NCBI GenBank assembly: GCA_963924555.1
Contig: OZ004597.1
Span: forward strand, 1,178,001-1,242,000
Reading direction: 5' to 3'
Length of the DNA stretch: 64,000 bases
Origin: Crambe crambe
Taxonomy: Eukaryota; Porifera; Demospongiae; Poecilosclerida; Crambeidae
Positions 22,654-40,224 of the stretch are shown here, one piece after another. The notes under the pieces were generated by a model that worked only from the letters and a program-made list of their open reading frames with translations, did no database searches and was not told the DNA's origin. Each line of letters opens with the position of its first letter. Within the stretch, counting starts at the first letter, position 1. The translations under genes were made by a program, and so were the position numbers.

Positions 22654-25600
22654 ATGCAATTGAGACACATGAAGACTTTGATGGAGCCCCAGGTCAAGCA
22701 GATAACTATGAAGATAGTCTCAATTTTAGGCTTTCTTTTACTCACTAGGAGGGTGCTGCAAAAATTGTGGCAATGGACTGGGCTCCAAGCAACACCAAGT
22801 TGGCTGTTTGTACCATGGATAGAGTCATCCTCCTCTTTGACGACCAAGGAGAAAAGAGAGACAAGTTTTCAGCTAAACCTGCTGATCCAAATGTACATGG
22901 AATATTTCACAAGCCAGCAGCAGTATTGGGGACTATTTCTCCCAATATGGCTTACTTATGAAACTAGCAAGCACATCCTGAAAACCTTTTCTTTTCCTTT
23001 TAGCTCGGAAAGAAGAGCTACCAGATTACCAGTTTAGCTTTCTCTCCAGACTCAACCAAATTAGCTATTGGTCAGACAGATAACATTATTTATGTGTATC
23101 GACTTGGTGATACTTGGTAAGCAGATAGTGGAGTTCTAGTTAAAGTGGATTTTTACTATCTTTGTATTGCAGGGGTGAGAAGAAAGTGATATGCAACAAG
23201 ATTATCCTTCAGAGTGCAGTAACCTGTCTGAAGTGGCCATCAAACCAATCCAATTTCGCATTTGGTATGGCCAATGGGAAGGTGAAGATAGCAGGACCCA
23301 AGGGAACCAAATCTGAGACAGTGTATGCCATAGACTCCTACACTGTTTCAATGGCTGTAAGGTATAAATTTTTGCTTGATATTAGCTAACAAGGTGTTTC
23401 ATGACTCTGTAACACTTATTCAGTCCTAGTGGGAAGGGAATCATCACAGGCCATGCTAATGGTGCCATTGTCAGATACTTCCTTGAAGATGATGGTTCTG
23501 GGCTTACCAAGGTAAGAACTAAAAATTAAAAAAAACTTAGCTAGCAAACGTTAGTAAGATTCTAATTATTATAGGGTCCAGTTTGTACTCACTCATGTCC
23601 CCCTTATGCCCTGGTCTGGGGGAGGTCTAATATTGTTGCTGCTGGCTGTGATAGGAAGATAACTGTGTATTCACTTGATGGTAATTAATATGCCTTTAAG
23701 CCACTGTGTGTGTATAATAATATTCAACTACCAATACAGGAAAAGTTATGCAGAATTTTGACCACTCTATTGATGACACTGAGAAGGAGTTTACTTGTGC
23801 CACGTCCAACCCGAGTGGCCAATCCTTTGTGGTGGGTAGCTTTGATAGACTACGTGTGTACAACTGGTCTCCCCGCAAGGAAGCGTGGGATGAGGCACCC
23901 CCCAAGAACTTTCCCAACCTCTACACCATCACTGCTCTCGATTGGAAGAAGGATGGTTCTCGAGTTGTGGCAGTGAGTACATTGGATTAGCAATTTTCCC
24001 AGTAATCACTTATCAATCTTGTGACTGTAGGGGTCTTTATGTGGAGCACTAGAATTGTTTGACTGTTGTCTGCGTAAAGTGTTATTCAAGGATAAGTTTG
24101 AAATGACATATGTTGGTCTTAGTCAGGTACAGCAACACTCAACCAGCTAGCATACCAAAATATTCATCAACCATTTTCTGCTATAGGTTATAGTAAAGAA
24201 TCTAAGCACGGGGTCTCGTGTGGTTATCAAGTCATGCTATGGCTGTGAGGTTTGTCTAGCATGAAAATGCATATCAGTCTGTATCTTCATGCTTATGCAT
24301 GATGTATCTTAGATTCAGAAGGTGCAGATACTGGGCAAAGACCGCTATTTGGTGGCCCATACTTCCGACACCCTCCTCTTAGGTGACCTCATCACTGGCA
24401 AACTATGTGAAGTGTCATGGCAGGGCTCTGGCGGAAATGAAAAGTTCTACTTGGAGAATGAGAATGTGAGCGAGCCCTTCCCTCTTTAGCCCCTCACCCC
24501 TATTAATTGATTTCATTAATCGACTCACCAGGTTTGCATGGTATTCAATGCCGGAGAGCTGACTTTGATGGAGTATGGTACAAATTCCATCCTGAGCTCT
24601 GTCCGAACTGAGTTCATGAACCCTCAACTTATCAGCGTCAGGATCAATGAAAGGAAAAAGAAGGATATGGAAGAAAGCAAAAAGATGGCCTACCTGCTTG
24701 ACCTTCATACTATCTCCATCGGTAAGTATACTGGTAAGTTAGCTTCGTCATGATGATACCCATTCTGTGACTCTTAGTGGATCTGATTGCTGGACTGACT
24801 TTGTCAACTGTCACTCATGATTGCAAAATTAACTGGCTAGAGGTTAGGGATCAAACCTGTGGCCATTTCAGTGTCAGATAGTAATTTTGTGTATATCTCA
24901 CTACAGCTCAATGAGACTGCGAAAAAGTTGTTATTCCGAGATAAAAAACTTCGTGTAAGCAATCAATTAATTAATAGAATCTCCTTCAAATAACATTCCC
25001 CCCCCCCCCCCCCCCCCATGTAGCTGCATCTGTATGACGTAGAGAAGCAGACACGCTGCTCCCTACTCAACTACTGCTCCTATGTACAGTGGGTCCCACA
25101 AAGTGATGTGGTGGTAGCCCAGAATAGAGAGAGCATCTGCATCTGGTACAACATTGACATGCCAGAAAAACTCACCACATTTAATGTCAAGGTAATGCAA
25201 ACAGTGATAGGAAGAGGGGATTTTCATTATTCTCCTCCCTTTTGAGAGTCCTCATGAACTATGAACTTTTCTTTTCTTTCAGGGGGAAGTGATGGGCTTG
25301 GAACGGCAAAATGGAAAGACAGAGGTGCTGATTCAGAGTGGAGTGGACGCGATCTCCTATAAATTGGACGAAGGATTGATTGAGTTTGGGACAGCTGTGT
25401 ATGATGGAGACTACCAGAGAGCTCTGAACTTCCTGGAGAGCTTGGAGATAACCAAAGAGACTGAGGCCATGTGGAAAACACTTGCTGAACTTGCACTTTC
25501 TTCAAGGAACCTTGTAGTAGCTGAGAGGTACTAGCTATGGACCATATATAGTCTAAGACTTGGGATAGCTAATTATAATGATACTATTACAGGAGTTATG

Positions 25601-28600
25601 CTGCTCTTGGGGATATAACAAAGGCTAGGTATCTGGGAAAATTGACTGTACTGGCCGACAAGATAGAAGCTGAATCAGTAAGTTCTTTATCATTGGTGGC
25701 TATCCTGTCATTAGTAATATTTTCTGTATAGGGTCAAGATGGAACTAATCACTACATGATCCAAGCCAAGCTTGCTGTGTTGGAAAAGCAATTTAAAGAG
25801 GCTGAGGCAATTTATCTAGAGAGGGTAAGAAATGATAGCTGAAGAATCAGTCTGATGTCATCGTGCACCATGCAGGGTGAGGTAGAGCAAGCTATGGCCA
25901 TGTATCAGGAGTTGCATCGCTGGGAAGATGCCATAGCAGTCGCTACAGCTAGAGTATGTGGCTAGTAGGCTACTATTTAAATAATTAATTAAATTTACTT
26001 CATGATAGGGTCACCCCGAGCTCCAGTCATTGCGTGTGAACTATTTCCGGTGGTTATTGGAAACAGGACAGGAGGAGAAAGCAGGTGAAGTGAGGGAGAA
26101 AGAAGGAGACTTGTCGTCAGCCATCACCCTCTACATGAAAGCTGGGATACCTGCCAAAGCAGCCAAATTAGTCATGAATCACAACGTAAAGCCTGCAACT
26201 TCTCATTGTACATAGCTTTTCAGCTATTTGATTGGAATATGCAGGAACTGAGTAGCCAGCCTGACCTCATGCAGCAGATCGCCTCTTCATTGGTGAAGGC
26301 AGGTCTGTACGAGAAGGCAGGGGATCTCTATGAGCAGGCGCACAGTTCCCAGCAGGCTATGGAGGCTTATAGAGCTGGTGGTGCCTATCGGAGAGCCATT
26401 GAGTTAGCTCGATCTAAATATCCCAATGAAGTGGTTGCCCTGGAAGAACAGTGGGGAGATAATCTCTGTTCTCAAAGACAATACAACAATGCTATCACCC
26501 ATTACATAGAAGCTGGGTAAGTCTTACAGCATAGCTAAATGGTTATAGCTCTTTACTAGCTTCAACTTATCAGTTCTGTGTTTGTTCAGTTGTCTTCAGA
26601 AAGCAGTTGATGCAGCTATTCAAGCCAGACAGTGGAGCAAGGCTATACAGATATTGGAACTACAAGATCCCTCCACAGTTGGGGACTACTATCGGCAGAT
26701 TGGTGATCATTTTTGCTCCATAAAGGACTACAAAATGGCCGAAGAGCACTTCCTGAAGGCAGGATTGGTTTCCCAGGTCATGAATATGTACATGCAAGCA
26801 GACCATTGGGAAGAGGCCTATGGCCATGCCAAGAACTGCATGGCAGAACAGGAGATCCATGGAATGTACGTCAACCGCGCCAAGGAGATGGAGGAAGAAG
26901 GAAAGCTGAGAGATGCAGAGAAGCTCTTTGTGGTGGTGGACGAGCCTGATTTAGCCATCAGTATGTATAAGAAGGCTAAAAGATATGATTCTATGATAAG
27001 GCTGATGGGCCAGTATCATAATGAGTTATTGGACGACACTCACCTCCACCTGGCTAAGGTGTGTTGTTATTATCTTAACTCTCCAATATCATAATATCAT
27101 GTGATCCAGGAACTTGAAACTGAAGGGCATTACAAGCAGGCTGAAAAACACTATGTGTCTGGACAAGACTGGAAAGGAGCAGTTAACATGTATCGTTCAC
27201 ACAATTTGTGGGATGATGCTTACAGAGTGAGCCCCACACCAGCTAGCTAGTCCTAAGATATCCTCTGCATATTCACAGATAGCTAAGGCTGAAGGGGGCT
27301 CTAATGCAGCCAATCAGGTGGCTTATCTTTGGGCTAAGAGTCTTGGAGGGGAAAGTGCTGTGAAATTGCTCAGCAAGTTCGGACTACTGGAGGCATCGAT
27401 CGACTATGCCACTGAGAACTTGTGAGAGCTACAATCAATGTTGATAAGACGATGATTTAGCTAATCCCTCCCTTGCAGAGCCTTTGAATTTGCATTCAAT
27501 ATTGCCAAAATGGCTATGAAAACGAAGTTGCCAGAAGTTTACCTCAAGTATGCGCTCTATCTGGAAGATGAGGTAGCTAACTAGTTATCTCACTATGTGT
27601 GTTTGATCTCATCTCACACTGACATGCAGGGCAAGTTTTTTGAGGCCGAGGCAGAATTCATCAAGGCAGGAAAACCAAAAGAGGCAGTGCTTATGCATGT
27701 GCACCGAAAGGACTGGGATGCTGCACAGAAAGTGGCTGAAAAATACTGTCCTGAAAATGTTGCTGATGTCCTAATAGGACAGGTCAGGGTGGTACTTTAT
27801 GTAATACCTACATAGTAGCTGAATCTCATTTTTCCACAGGCAAAGAGTGCGTTCGAATCTAAGGACTTTCATAAGGCAGAGTCCTATCTGTTGCGAGCTG
27901 AAAGACCTGATCTGGCAGCAAAATACTATAAGGTGCCTGACTATAAGCACTGGATCACTTAATCAGTTACAATTGAATATACAGGAAGCAGACATGTGGC
28001 AAGATGCATTGCGTATAGTGAAGGAATACCTACCTCATAAAGTAGATGAGTTCCAGAAAGAATTGTCCTCCAGGAGCGGAATGTAAGCTTACTTAACTTC
28101 CTATAATAATTATTATAGTTAGGGACCTTTCTCCTTGACCACTGCAGGAATTATGAAGACTTGGTGGAGCAAGGTCACCTTTGGGAACGCAATGGAGAAC
28201 ATTCTCATGCCATAGATGTCTATCTCCAACTCACTGATGCTAACTGCTCAGATAAAAGTATTCTCCTGGAACATTGGGAAAAGGTATTAGTTATAGGTAG
28301 GTGGTATCTAGAATAAGTCATCAATGGTTATTGCAATCATAGGCAGTGAATATGGCTATCAAATTTGTTCCTAACCGGGCAGTAAGTGTGGCAATTAAGG
28401 TGACTGAGCGACTGGTTAAAGCGGGTGAGTTTATCCGTGCTGGGGATGTAATGATGAGCGTTGAGAAGGTGAAGGAAGCTCTGGATATGTTTATGTCTGG
28501 TGAAGCATGGGATAAGGCCAGAGACATTGCCAAAAACATGGCCCCCAGGTCATAACCATTCTATCATGTGTGTCTTAGCTCTTAGCTATACTTTTTGTCT

Positions 28601-29934
28601 ACTTGCAGGTATGAACAGTATGTTGAAGATGCTTATGTGGAGTACCTCAAAAAGCATAATAAACCAGATGAGGTAAATAAAGCTAACCCCTCATTGATAT
28701 CTCCTCTCCTATGTTTTATATACACCAGATGAGCCGTGTAGATCCTGATGGAGCACTGAAGATGTACTCTCAGAATGGAGAATGGGAAAAGTGTTTAGAA
28801 CTGGCAGAAGAACAAGGTGGTCCTGTGCTTAATAAATATGTGGCCCTGTATGCTGCTGATCTCATACGCAATAATGGAGCAGTCGCTGCTCTCCAGCTCT
28901 TTATCAAATACGGTGCACCACCCAATGCTCAGAACTTTAATATATACAAACACTTGTGTGTGGAAGTGTATGAGCAACCCTCAGATGGTGTGGCCGGCTA
29001 TTCTACTTATGCCAACCTGAGGAATATGATGCTGACCCTAGTGGAGGACATTGCTCACACCCCAGAGGCAGGCAGTGACAACCATCGTGAGTTTGAGCGA
29101 CATCTGCTCATCAGCCACTATTTCGCGACCAGAGCGGCCTTTCAAGGAGTGCCTCAGCTTGAGGAGCTTGTTGCTAAACTCTCCACCTCTCTACTTCGCC
29201 ACACTGACATCGTACCAGCAGACAAGGCCTTTTATGAGAGTGGGAAACACTGCAAAGCCGTTGGACAAGAAAATATGGCCTTTGTCTTTTTTAACAGGTT
29301 TCTGGACCTGAGTGAGGTAATAAAATTATAAAGAAATTCACAGTATTTATTAGTTCAATCACATGCAGGCTATAGAAGAAGGATCATTGGATGCTCTAGA
29401 TAATTCAGACTTCACTGATACTGACATTCCCTTTGAAATCCCACTACCACAAGCGCCATACTTGCCTGTAAGATTTAATATTGTTATTGTAGGGCTAAAG
29501 GCTGTGGCTAATGGCATCTACTAATTTCAATTTAGGAAGAAAAACGAGAAGATGTAAAGGAATGGGTGCTAGCAGTGTCCATGGATCAGCGTGTGGAGCA
29601 AGCCCTACCTCAAGATGAAAGAGGGACTTATGTGGCATCACTATATTGTCCCCACACGCAAGTGGAATCCTTCCCTTGCATAATCACAGGCTACCCAGTC
29701 CTTCGCCACAAGGTTGAGTTTAAGAGAGGAGGCAGGTGTGCCAATAAGGAGGACTGGAACAAGTTTGTTATGTCAACCAAGGTACATTTATAACATGATA
29801 CCTCAGTCATACAATAGCTGTATAACCTTGTGACATTTTAGAGTACTCGGACAGACGAGTGCTTGGATGTGTGGAAGTTTCTGTCCACATGGTGTGGAAG
29901 TGCCACAGATGGTGGTGGGGCATACTCCTTCTAG
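22654..29934 (+). CDS. IFT172: Intraflagellar transport protein 172
   Basis: IFT172 is the largest IFT-B peripheral subunit: an N-terminal double WD40 propeller and a long TPR-like solenoid, needed for turnaround at the ciliary tip. The start ATG at 22654 gives [13 protein letters not shown], matching the human start MHLKHLRTL. WD40 blocks include [51 protein letters not shown] and [11 protein letters not shown] (to about 25200). The solenoid exons (about 25280-29320) carry many repeats such as [36 protein letters not shown] and [14 protein letters not shown]. The C-terminus reads [32 protein letters not shown] and [17 protein letters not shown]; stop 29932-29934. Many short introns interrupt it. 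Divergent from NUP98 (291 bases). Its 3' exons are partly duplicated downstream at 30834-32174. Confidence 0.97.
24998..25017 (+). repeat. Poly-C tract at an IFT172 3' splice site
   Basis: Twenty C bases followed by catgtag and the exon CTGCATCTGTATGAC (LHLYD). The tract serves as the polypyrimidine tract of this intron. Confidence 0.9.
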
Positions 29935-30026
29935 TGAAATAAAAACACAACCAACTCAGAGAACCTGAAAATAACAACTCTGATCATTATTATTATTATT
30001 CTCTAAAATCTCTACAAATAAGACGT

Positions 30027-30876
30027 CTATTCATAGATCCACTGCTGTTCAGTAGGTGTCCAATCCACCAATTCTTTTTTCTCGAACCATAGATTTATCT
30101 CTTTCTCAGCACTAGCCACAGAATCACTTCCATGACAGATATTCCTAACAAACAAAATAACATCAACCAGTCTTATGATGCTACTGCTTCAGCTTACCTT
30201 CCTATGTGGATGCAGAAGTCACCACGAATTGTGCCAGGTTGGGACTTGGCCTAAGTAATAATTTTTTTATATTAATAATAAACCAGGGGGGGGGGGGGCA
30301 GACCGAGAACTAACCGGGTCTGTCTCTCCCAACATCTGACGTCCTGTGGCCACCACACCCAAACCTTCCCAGACCTATAAAAGGTAAATAAAGTCAAATC
30401 ATAATTTCTAATTTTGATCAACTCACCATGCAACACACTGGAGAGGTTGCCATGAAATTGACTAGACCTGGGAAGAAAGGTTTACTGCTCAAGTCAGCAT
30501 AGTGTTTTTCCAGAAGCTCCTTTGATGGTTGCATGAACTTCATGGCCACCAACTTGAAGCCTTTCTGCTCAAAGCGCTTGATAATATCTCCAATAAGCCC
30601 ACGCTGGACACCATCAGGCTTGACCATAATGAAGGAGCGTTCGTTCTTTCCTGCTGTGGTGATATCATGAGGGGTATCTTCATGATCTAACAAGATGATG
30701 TCCGAATGACAGTCTACTTCTTCACTCTCATCAGATACTCCCAGTCCTGCTGACACCGAAGTTGTGCCTTGTGCATCATCAAGATTGGAAGTAGCTTCAG
30801 ATTCTCCACCTCCAACTGCTTGTACTATTTGGACACAGAGGCAGGCAGTGACAACCATCATGAGTTTGAGCAACAT
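30027..30876 (-). CDS. Nucleoside diphosphate kinase copy 1, with new signal-peptide-like N-terminus
   Basis: The catalytic part is a complete group [75 protein letters not shown], active-site His in NICHGSDSV, and end PTEQQWIYE. The stop is 30027-30029, with introns at the same places as copy 2. Its first coding exon is identical to copy 2 at the protein level from AGKNERS onward. It has no Met there: the MAGKN of copy 2 reads TAGKN. The frame stays open upstream to an ATG at 30876 that gives [20 protein letters not shown], a hydrophobic leader, then an acidic linker of about 50 residues. If that start is used, the product would be a secreted or membrane-routed NDPK. Splicing from an unseen upstream exon into cacag|CAGGAAAG is an alternative. 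Confidence 0.7.
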
Positions 30877-30928
30877 CTGCTGCTATTTTGCGACCAGAGC
30901 AGCCTTCCAGGGAGTGCCTCAGCTTGAG
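30834..30928 (+). pseudogene. Displaced IFT172 exon fragment (antisense to NDPK copy 1 leader)
   Basis: The bases from GAGGCAGGCAGTGACAACC to GTGCCTCAGCTTGAGGAG match the IFT172 exon at about 29064-29165 with a few substitutions and a 9-base deletion. On the plus strand it still reads [14 protein letters not shown]. On the minus strand it supplies the first codons of NDPK copy 1. Confidence 0.85.
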
Positions 30929-31000
30929 GAGTGTGAGAAAATAGACTGGTATTTAGAACAGCAGCATGTGTTCTCGAAACAAGTGAACATACTCTCACGA

Positions 31001-31048
31001 TAGCCTCGTCCCCAGGCCTTATTAAAATAAGGCCTGGGTACGAGGCTA
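31001..31048. repeat. Near-perfect palindromic TAGCCTCGT-family element
   Basis: TAGCCTCGTCCCCAGGCCTT, then AAGGCCTGGGTACGAGGCTA on the other side of a short AT centre: a 48-base hairpin. It is the cleanest of at least three copies in the window (see 5718 and 12125). Confidence 0.8.
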
Positions 31049-31121
31049 ACTTTCACGAGTGCCTCAGGAATTATCTACTACATTATAAAATCACGCTAAA
31101 AGTAGTGACCATACTATTATA

Positions 31122-31670
31122 GGGTAGGTGTGGGTATTATGAGTCAGCTAAGTATTATTGCTCTTTTCTTGGAAATGGACTATCTTAGAATCCTGAAAAT
31201 TGCTCCAGATAATATAAAATAGGTTATGTAGAACTAATGTGTAGAGAAAGTAATAAAAATATTGGAGTTATGATCTTACATAACATACTCAGGAAGGTAT
31301 TATGAGTCATAGGTATGAATTATGAGTCGCTGGCTTGATTTTTGTCTCTAAAAATCGATAATGTAGCTAAGATTTCTACAAAATAAAAATAATAACCTTA
31401 GATTACTTTAAAATTCATTTTTTACTCCATCTTGTGGCATCATTGCTTCCCTGCGCTTTTTTTATTCAGATTGGTTACGATTGTACCCATTTTAAAACTT
31501 CTCATTTAAGATTATGTTTATGCATGAATGAGATATTTTCTGGATGATTTTATTTGATCAAAAGACCAAAAAAATGATTAAGTTTTCATATCTAAAGTAT
31601 CAACTCTTGTAGATTCTTATCAAGTGGTGAACCCATAATAGGGACTGACTCATAATACCCACACCTACCC
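31122..31670. mobile_element. Non-autonomous DNA transposon (MITE), 26-base TIRs, TA target site
   Basis: The left end GGGTAGGTGTGGGTATTATG at 31122 (continuing AGTCAG) is repeated inverted at the right end, 31645-31670. TA flanks both ends, as expected for Tc1/mariner-type insertion. The interior is AT-rich with no ORF, and short ATTATGAGTC motifs recur near 31300. It sits inside the duplicated, decaying IFT172 segment, so it inserted after the duplication or came with it. Confidence 0.75.
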
Positions 31671-31674
31671 TATC

Positions 31675-32174
31675 ACATGCAGGCTATAGAAGAAACATTG
31701 GATAATTCAGACTTCACTGATACTGATATTCCCACTACCACAAGCTCCACTTGCCTGTAAGATTTAATATTGTTATTGTAGGGCTAAAGGCTGTGGCTAA
31801 TGAAGGAAATGGGTGCTAGCAGTGTCCATGGATCAGCATGTGGAGCAAGCCCTACCCTACCTCAAGAAAGAGGGACTTATGTGGCATCACTATATTGTCC
31901 CCACACACGTGGAATCCTTCCCTTGCATAATCACAGGCTACCCTGTCCTTCGCCACAAGGTCGAATTTAAGAGGCAGGTGTGCCAATAAGGAGGACTGGA
32001 ACAAGTTTGTTATGTCAACCAAGGTACATTTATAACATGATACCTCAGTCATACAATAGCTGTATAACCTTGTGACATTTTAGAGTACTCGGACAGAAGA
32101 GTGCTTGGATGTGTGGAAGTTTCTGTCCACATGGTGTGGAAGTGCCACAGATGGTGGTGGGGCATACTCCTTCT
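31675..32174 (+). pseudogene. Decayed copy of the IFT172 3' exons
   Basis: The bases from CACATGCAGGCTATAGAAGAA onward copy 29363-29934. They include the exons for the AIEEG region, the VSMDQ region and the last exon (CTTGGATGTGTGGAAGTTTCTG to GGGGCATACTCCTTCTAG). Small deletions (GGATCATTGG reduced to ACATTGG), a lost start of the penultimate coding block and a CCTA duplication break the frame. The last exon and 3' flank are almost unchanged. Confidence 0.88.
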
Positions 32175-32268
32175 AGTGAAATAAAAACACAACCAACTCA
32201 GAGAACCTGAAAATAACAACTCTGATCATTATTATTATTATTCTCTAAAATCTCTACAAATAAGACGT

Positions 32269-32895
32269 CTATTCATAGATCCACTGCTGTTCAGTAGGTG
32301 TCCAATCCACCAATTCTTTTTTCTCGAACCATAGATTTATCTCTTTCTCAGCACTAGCCACAGAATCACTTCCATGACAGATATTCCTAACAAACAAAAT
32401 AACATCAACCAGTCTTATGATGCTACTGCTTCAGCTTACCTTCCTATGTGGATGCAGAAGTCACCACGAATTGTGCCAGGTTGGGACTTGGCCTAAGTAA
32501 TAAAAATTTTTTATTGATAATAAACCAGGGGGGGGGGCAGACCGAGAACTAACCGGGTCTGTCTCTCCCAACATCTGACGTCCTGTGGCCACCACACCCA
32601 AACCTTCCCAGACCTATAAAAGGTAAATAAAGTCAGATCATAGTTTCTAATTTGATCAACTCACCATACAACACACTGGAGAGGTTGCCATGAAATTGAC
32701 TAGACCTGGGAAGAAAGGTTTACTGCTCAAGTCAGCATAGTGTTTTTCCAGAAGCTCCTTTGATGGTTGCATGAACTTCATGGCCACCAACTTGAAGCCT
32801 TTCTGCTCAAATCGCTTGATAATATCTCCAATAAGCCCACGCTGGACACCATCAGGCTTGACCATAATGAAGGAGCGTTCGTTCTTTCCTGCCAT
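32269..32895 (-). CDS. Nucleoside diphosphate kinase copy 2 (NME1/NME2 type)
   Basis: NDPK equilibrates nucleoside triphosphates through a phospho-His intermediate. The start ATG at 32895 gives [16 protein letters not shown], the normal start of group I NDPKs. The remaining exons encode the Kpn-loop region, [17 protein letters not shown] (catalytic His, about 32370) and the C-terminal ending WIYE; stop 32269-32271. Length is about 150 residues, normal for a cytosolic NDPK. It keeps the head-to-head arrangement with UNC50 (96 bases between starts), so it carries the ancestral promoter, while copy 1 lost it. An in-frame upstream ATG would add MRIEVR. Intron sequences are nearly identical to copy 1, so the duplication is recent or homogenised. 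Confidence 0.93.
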
Positions 32896-32991
32896 TCTCA
32901 CTTCGATTCTCACTTTAGCTAGCCCTGTTCTTCTTTACACGTGTTGTTGGTAAGGGTCGTCTTCAAATCTTTCATCATCGATCAAAAAAAG

Positions 32992-34029
32992 ATGGCTGCT
33001 GCTGGCAAATACAAGTTCTTACCAAGACTATTAAAATTTCAACATTTGGAATTCGATAGCGCCTTTCAGCAGATTCTATGGGCAGTAATAAACCCTAAAC
33101 GAGTGTAAGTTACGTTTTCAGCTTTTCTCTTTCTGTTCCATAAGGAGTTATTTTATGTGTTGCCCCATTGCCCACAGATTTAGACACCATAAAGACAGGA
33201 ATGGTGAGACCACTTCATAAATAGATAGTTCCAATGAGAGATACCACTGCCCCGTTATTTCCTGTCCTCTTGTAGCAATGCGAGGGTACTGGGCTCGTGA
33301 TGATCCCGCCGTCTTGCTGATTTTACTTATATTCCTAGCAGGTGAGTCACTCTCGTATCAGAACGAGAAGTTTACAGCATTGATTGCTTTTTTTTACAGT
33401 GGCCACTTTTGGATACTGTCTGTGGCTCCGGTTTGCTCCATGGCGTTTCATAATAGCCTGGGTGTGGGTCCTTATAGTTGACTGTCTTGTGATTGGTGCT
33501 CTGGTAGCATCCATCATGTGGTGAGTACATAATATTGCATGCCATGCTTGCCTCTCTATCATCCACTTCTTTAGGGTAGTAAGCAACAGATTGCTAATGA
33601 AACAGACATCATTAACCAAACCAGTGGAGTGGGCATATTGTTTTGATGTCCATCTCAATGCATTCATACCTCTCTCTCTCCTTGTATATGGAGTACAAAT
33701 GATTCTGTGGCCATGTAAGACCTCTTTGAAGCTCTACTTATCTTCACTGTTAATAAGTTTACCTTTTAATAGTGATGAGTACTCATAACATTGTGAGTGT
33801 GATGTTCACCAACTCTATGTGGCTGATGGGACTGATCTACTACCTCTATATAACTTTCCTTGGCTATACAAGTCTCCCTTCCACTTCCAACACTATGTCC
33901 ATCCTAGCCTGTGCCCTGCCACTGGTCTTTTTGTACATCATCTCCATTCCACTCAAGTGGAATGCAACCATTATCTTCTCAACCATTTTCACTTCAAGAT
34001 GTGGTGCATCATACACAAGTATACTGTAG
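32992..34029 (+). CDS. UNC50: UNC50 homologue, Golgi membrane protein
   Basis: UNC50 is a multi-pass inner nuclear/Golgi membrane protein (yeast Gmh1) linked to Arf GEF recruitment and nicotinic receptor trafficking. The start ATG at 32992 gives MAAAGKYKFLPRLLKF, then VINPKRV, FRHHKDRN, YWARDDPAVLLILL, repeated hydrophobic spans, PVEWAYCFDVHLNAFIPL and LIYYLYITFLGYTSLP; stop 34027-34029. These blocks match the UNC50 signatures RNFHYRKQ, WARDDPA, YAFDVHLNAF and YVTFLGYSALP. The extreme C-terminus (SRCGASYTSIL) differs from the usual FYKYRV ending. Another frame there reads FKMWCIIHKYTV, so an unseen splice or frameshift at the end is possible. Confidence 0.92.
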
Positions 34030-34182
34030 TTTGTTTGTTTTGTTTTTTTTTGTTTATCATCAAAAATAAATTAAAAAAGACAACAATAACATGCAGCACA
34101 GTGCTTTCATTCAAAATGAGAAAAGAACCTAAATGATTTTAAAATCCTGGTGATAAAGGATGGTATAATACTGTTATTAAAA

Positions 34183-40089
<5,907 letters not shown>

Positions 40090-40224
40090 TCTGATAAAGA
40101 ATCACTCAAGAGCTAGCCTCCTAGCCTCTTGATTAATGGCTCGAGTGTTGTTTACTTATCCAAGAGGATTACATCATCACCTGCGCAGATCGCATGCGCA
40201 AAATATCTTGGATTATGTGCACTG

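Noticed and set aside
30764..31003. Plus-strand frame containing [14 protein letters not shown] taken as a new gene
   Set aside because: The similarity is due to the displaced IFT172 exon fragment; the rest of the frame has no splice or homology support.
33772..34136. Alternative UNC50 ending in a second frame (FKMWCIIHKY)
   Set aside because: Interesting because UNC50 usually ends FYKYRV, but no splice pair linking the frames was found, so the continuous frame to 34029 is kept.
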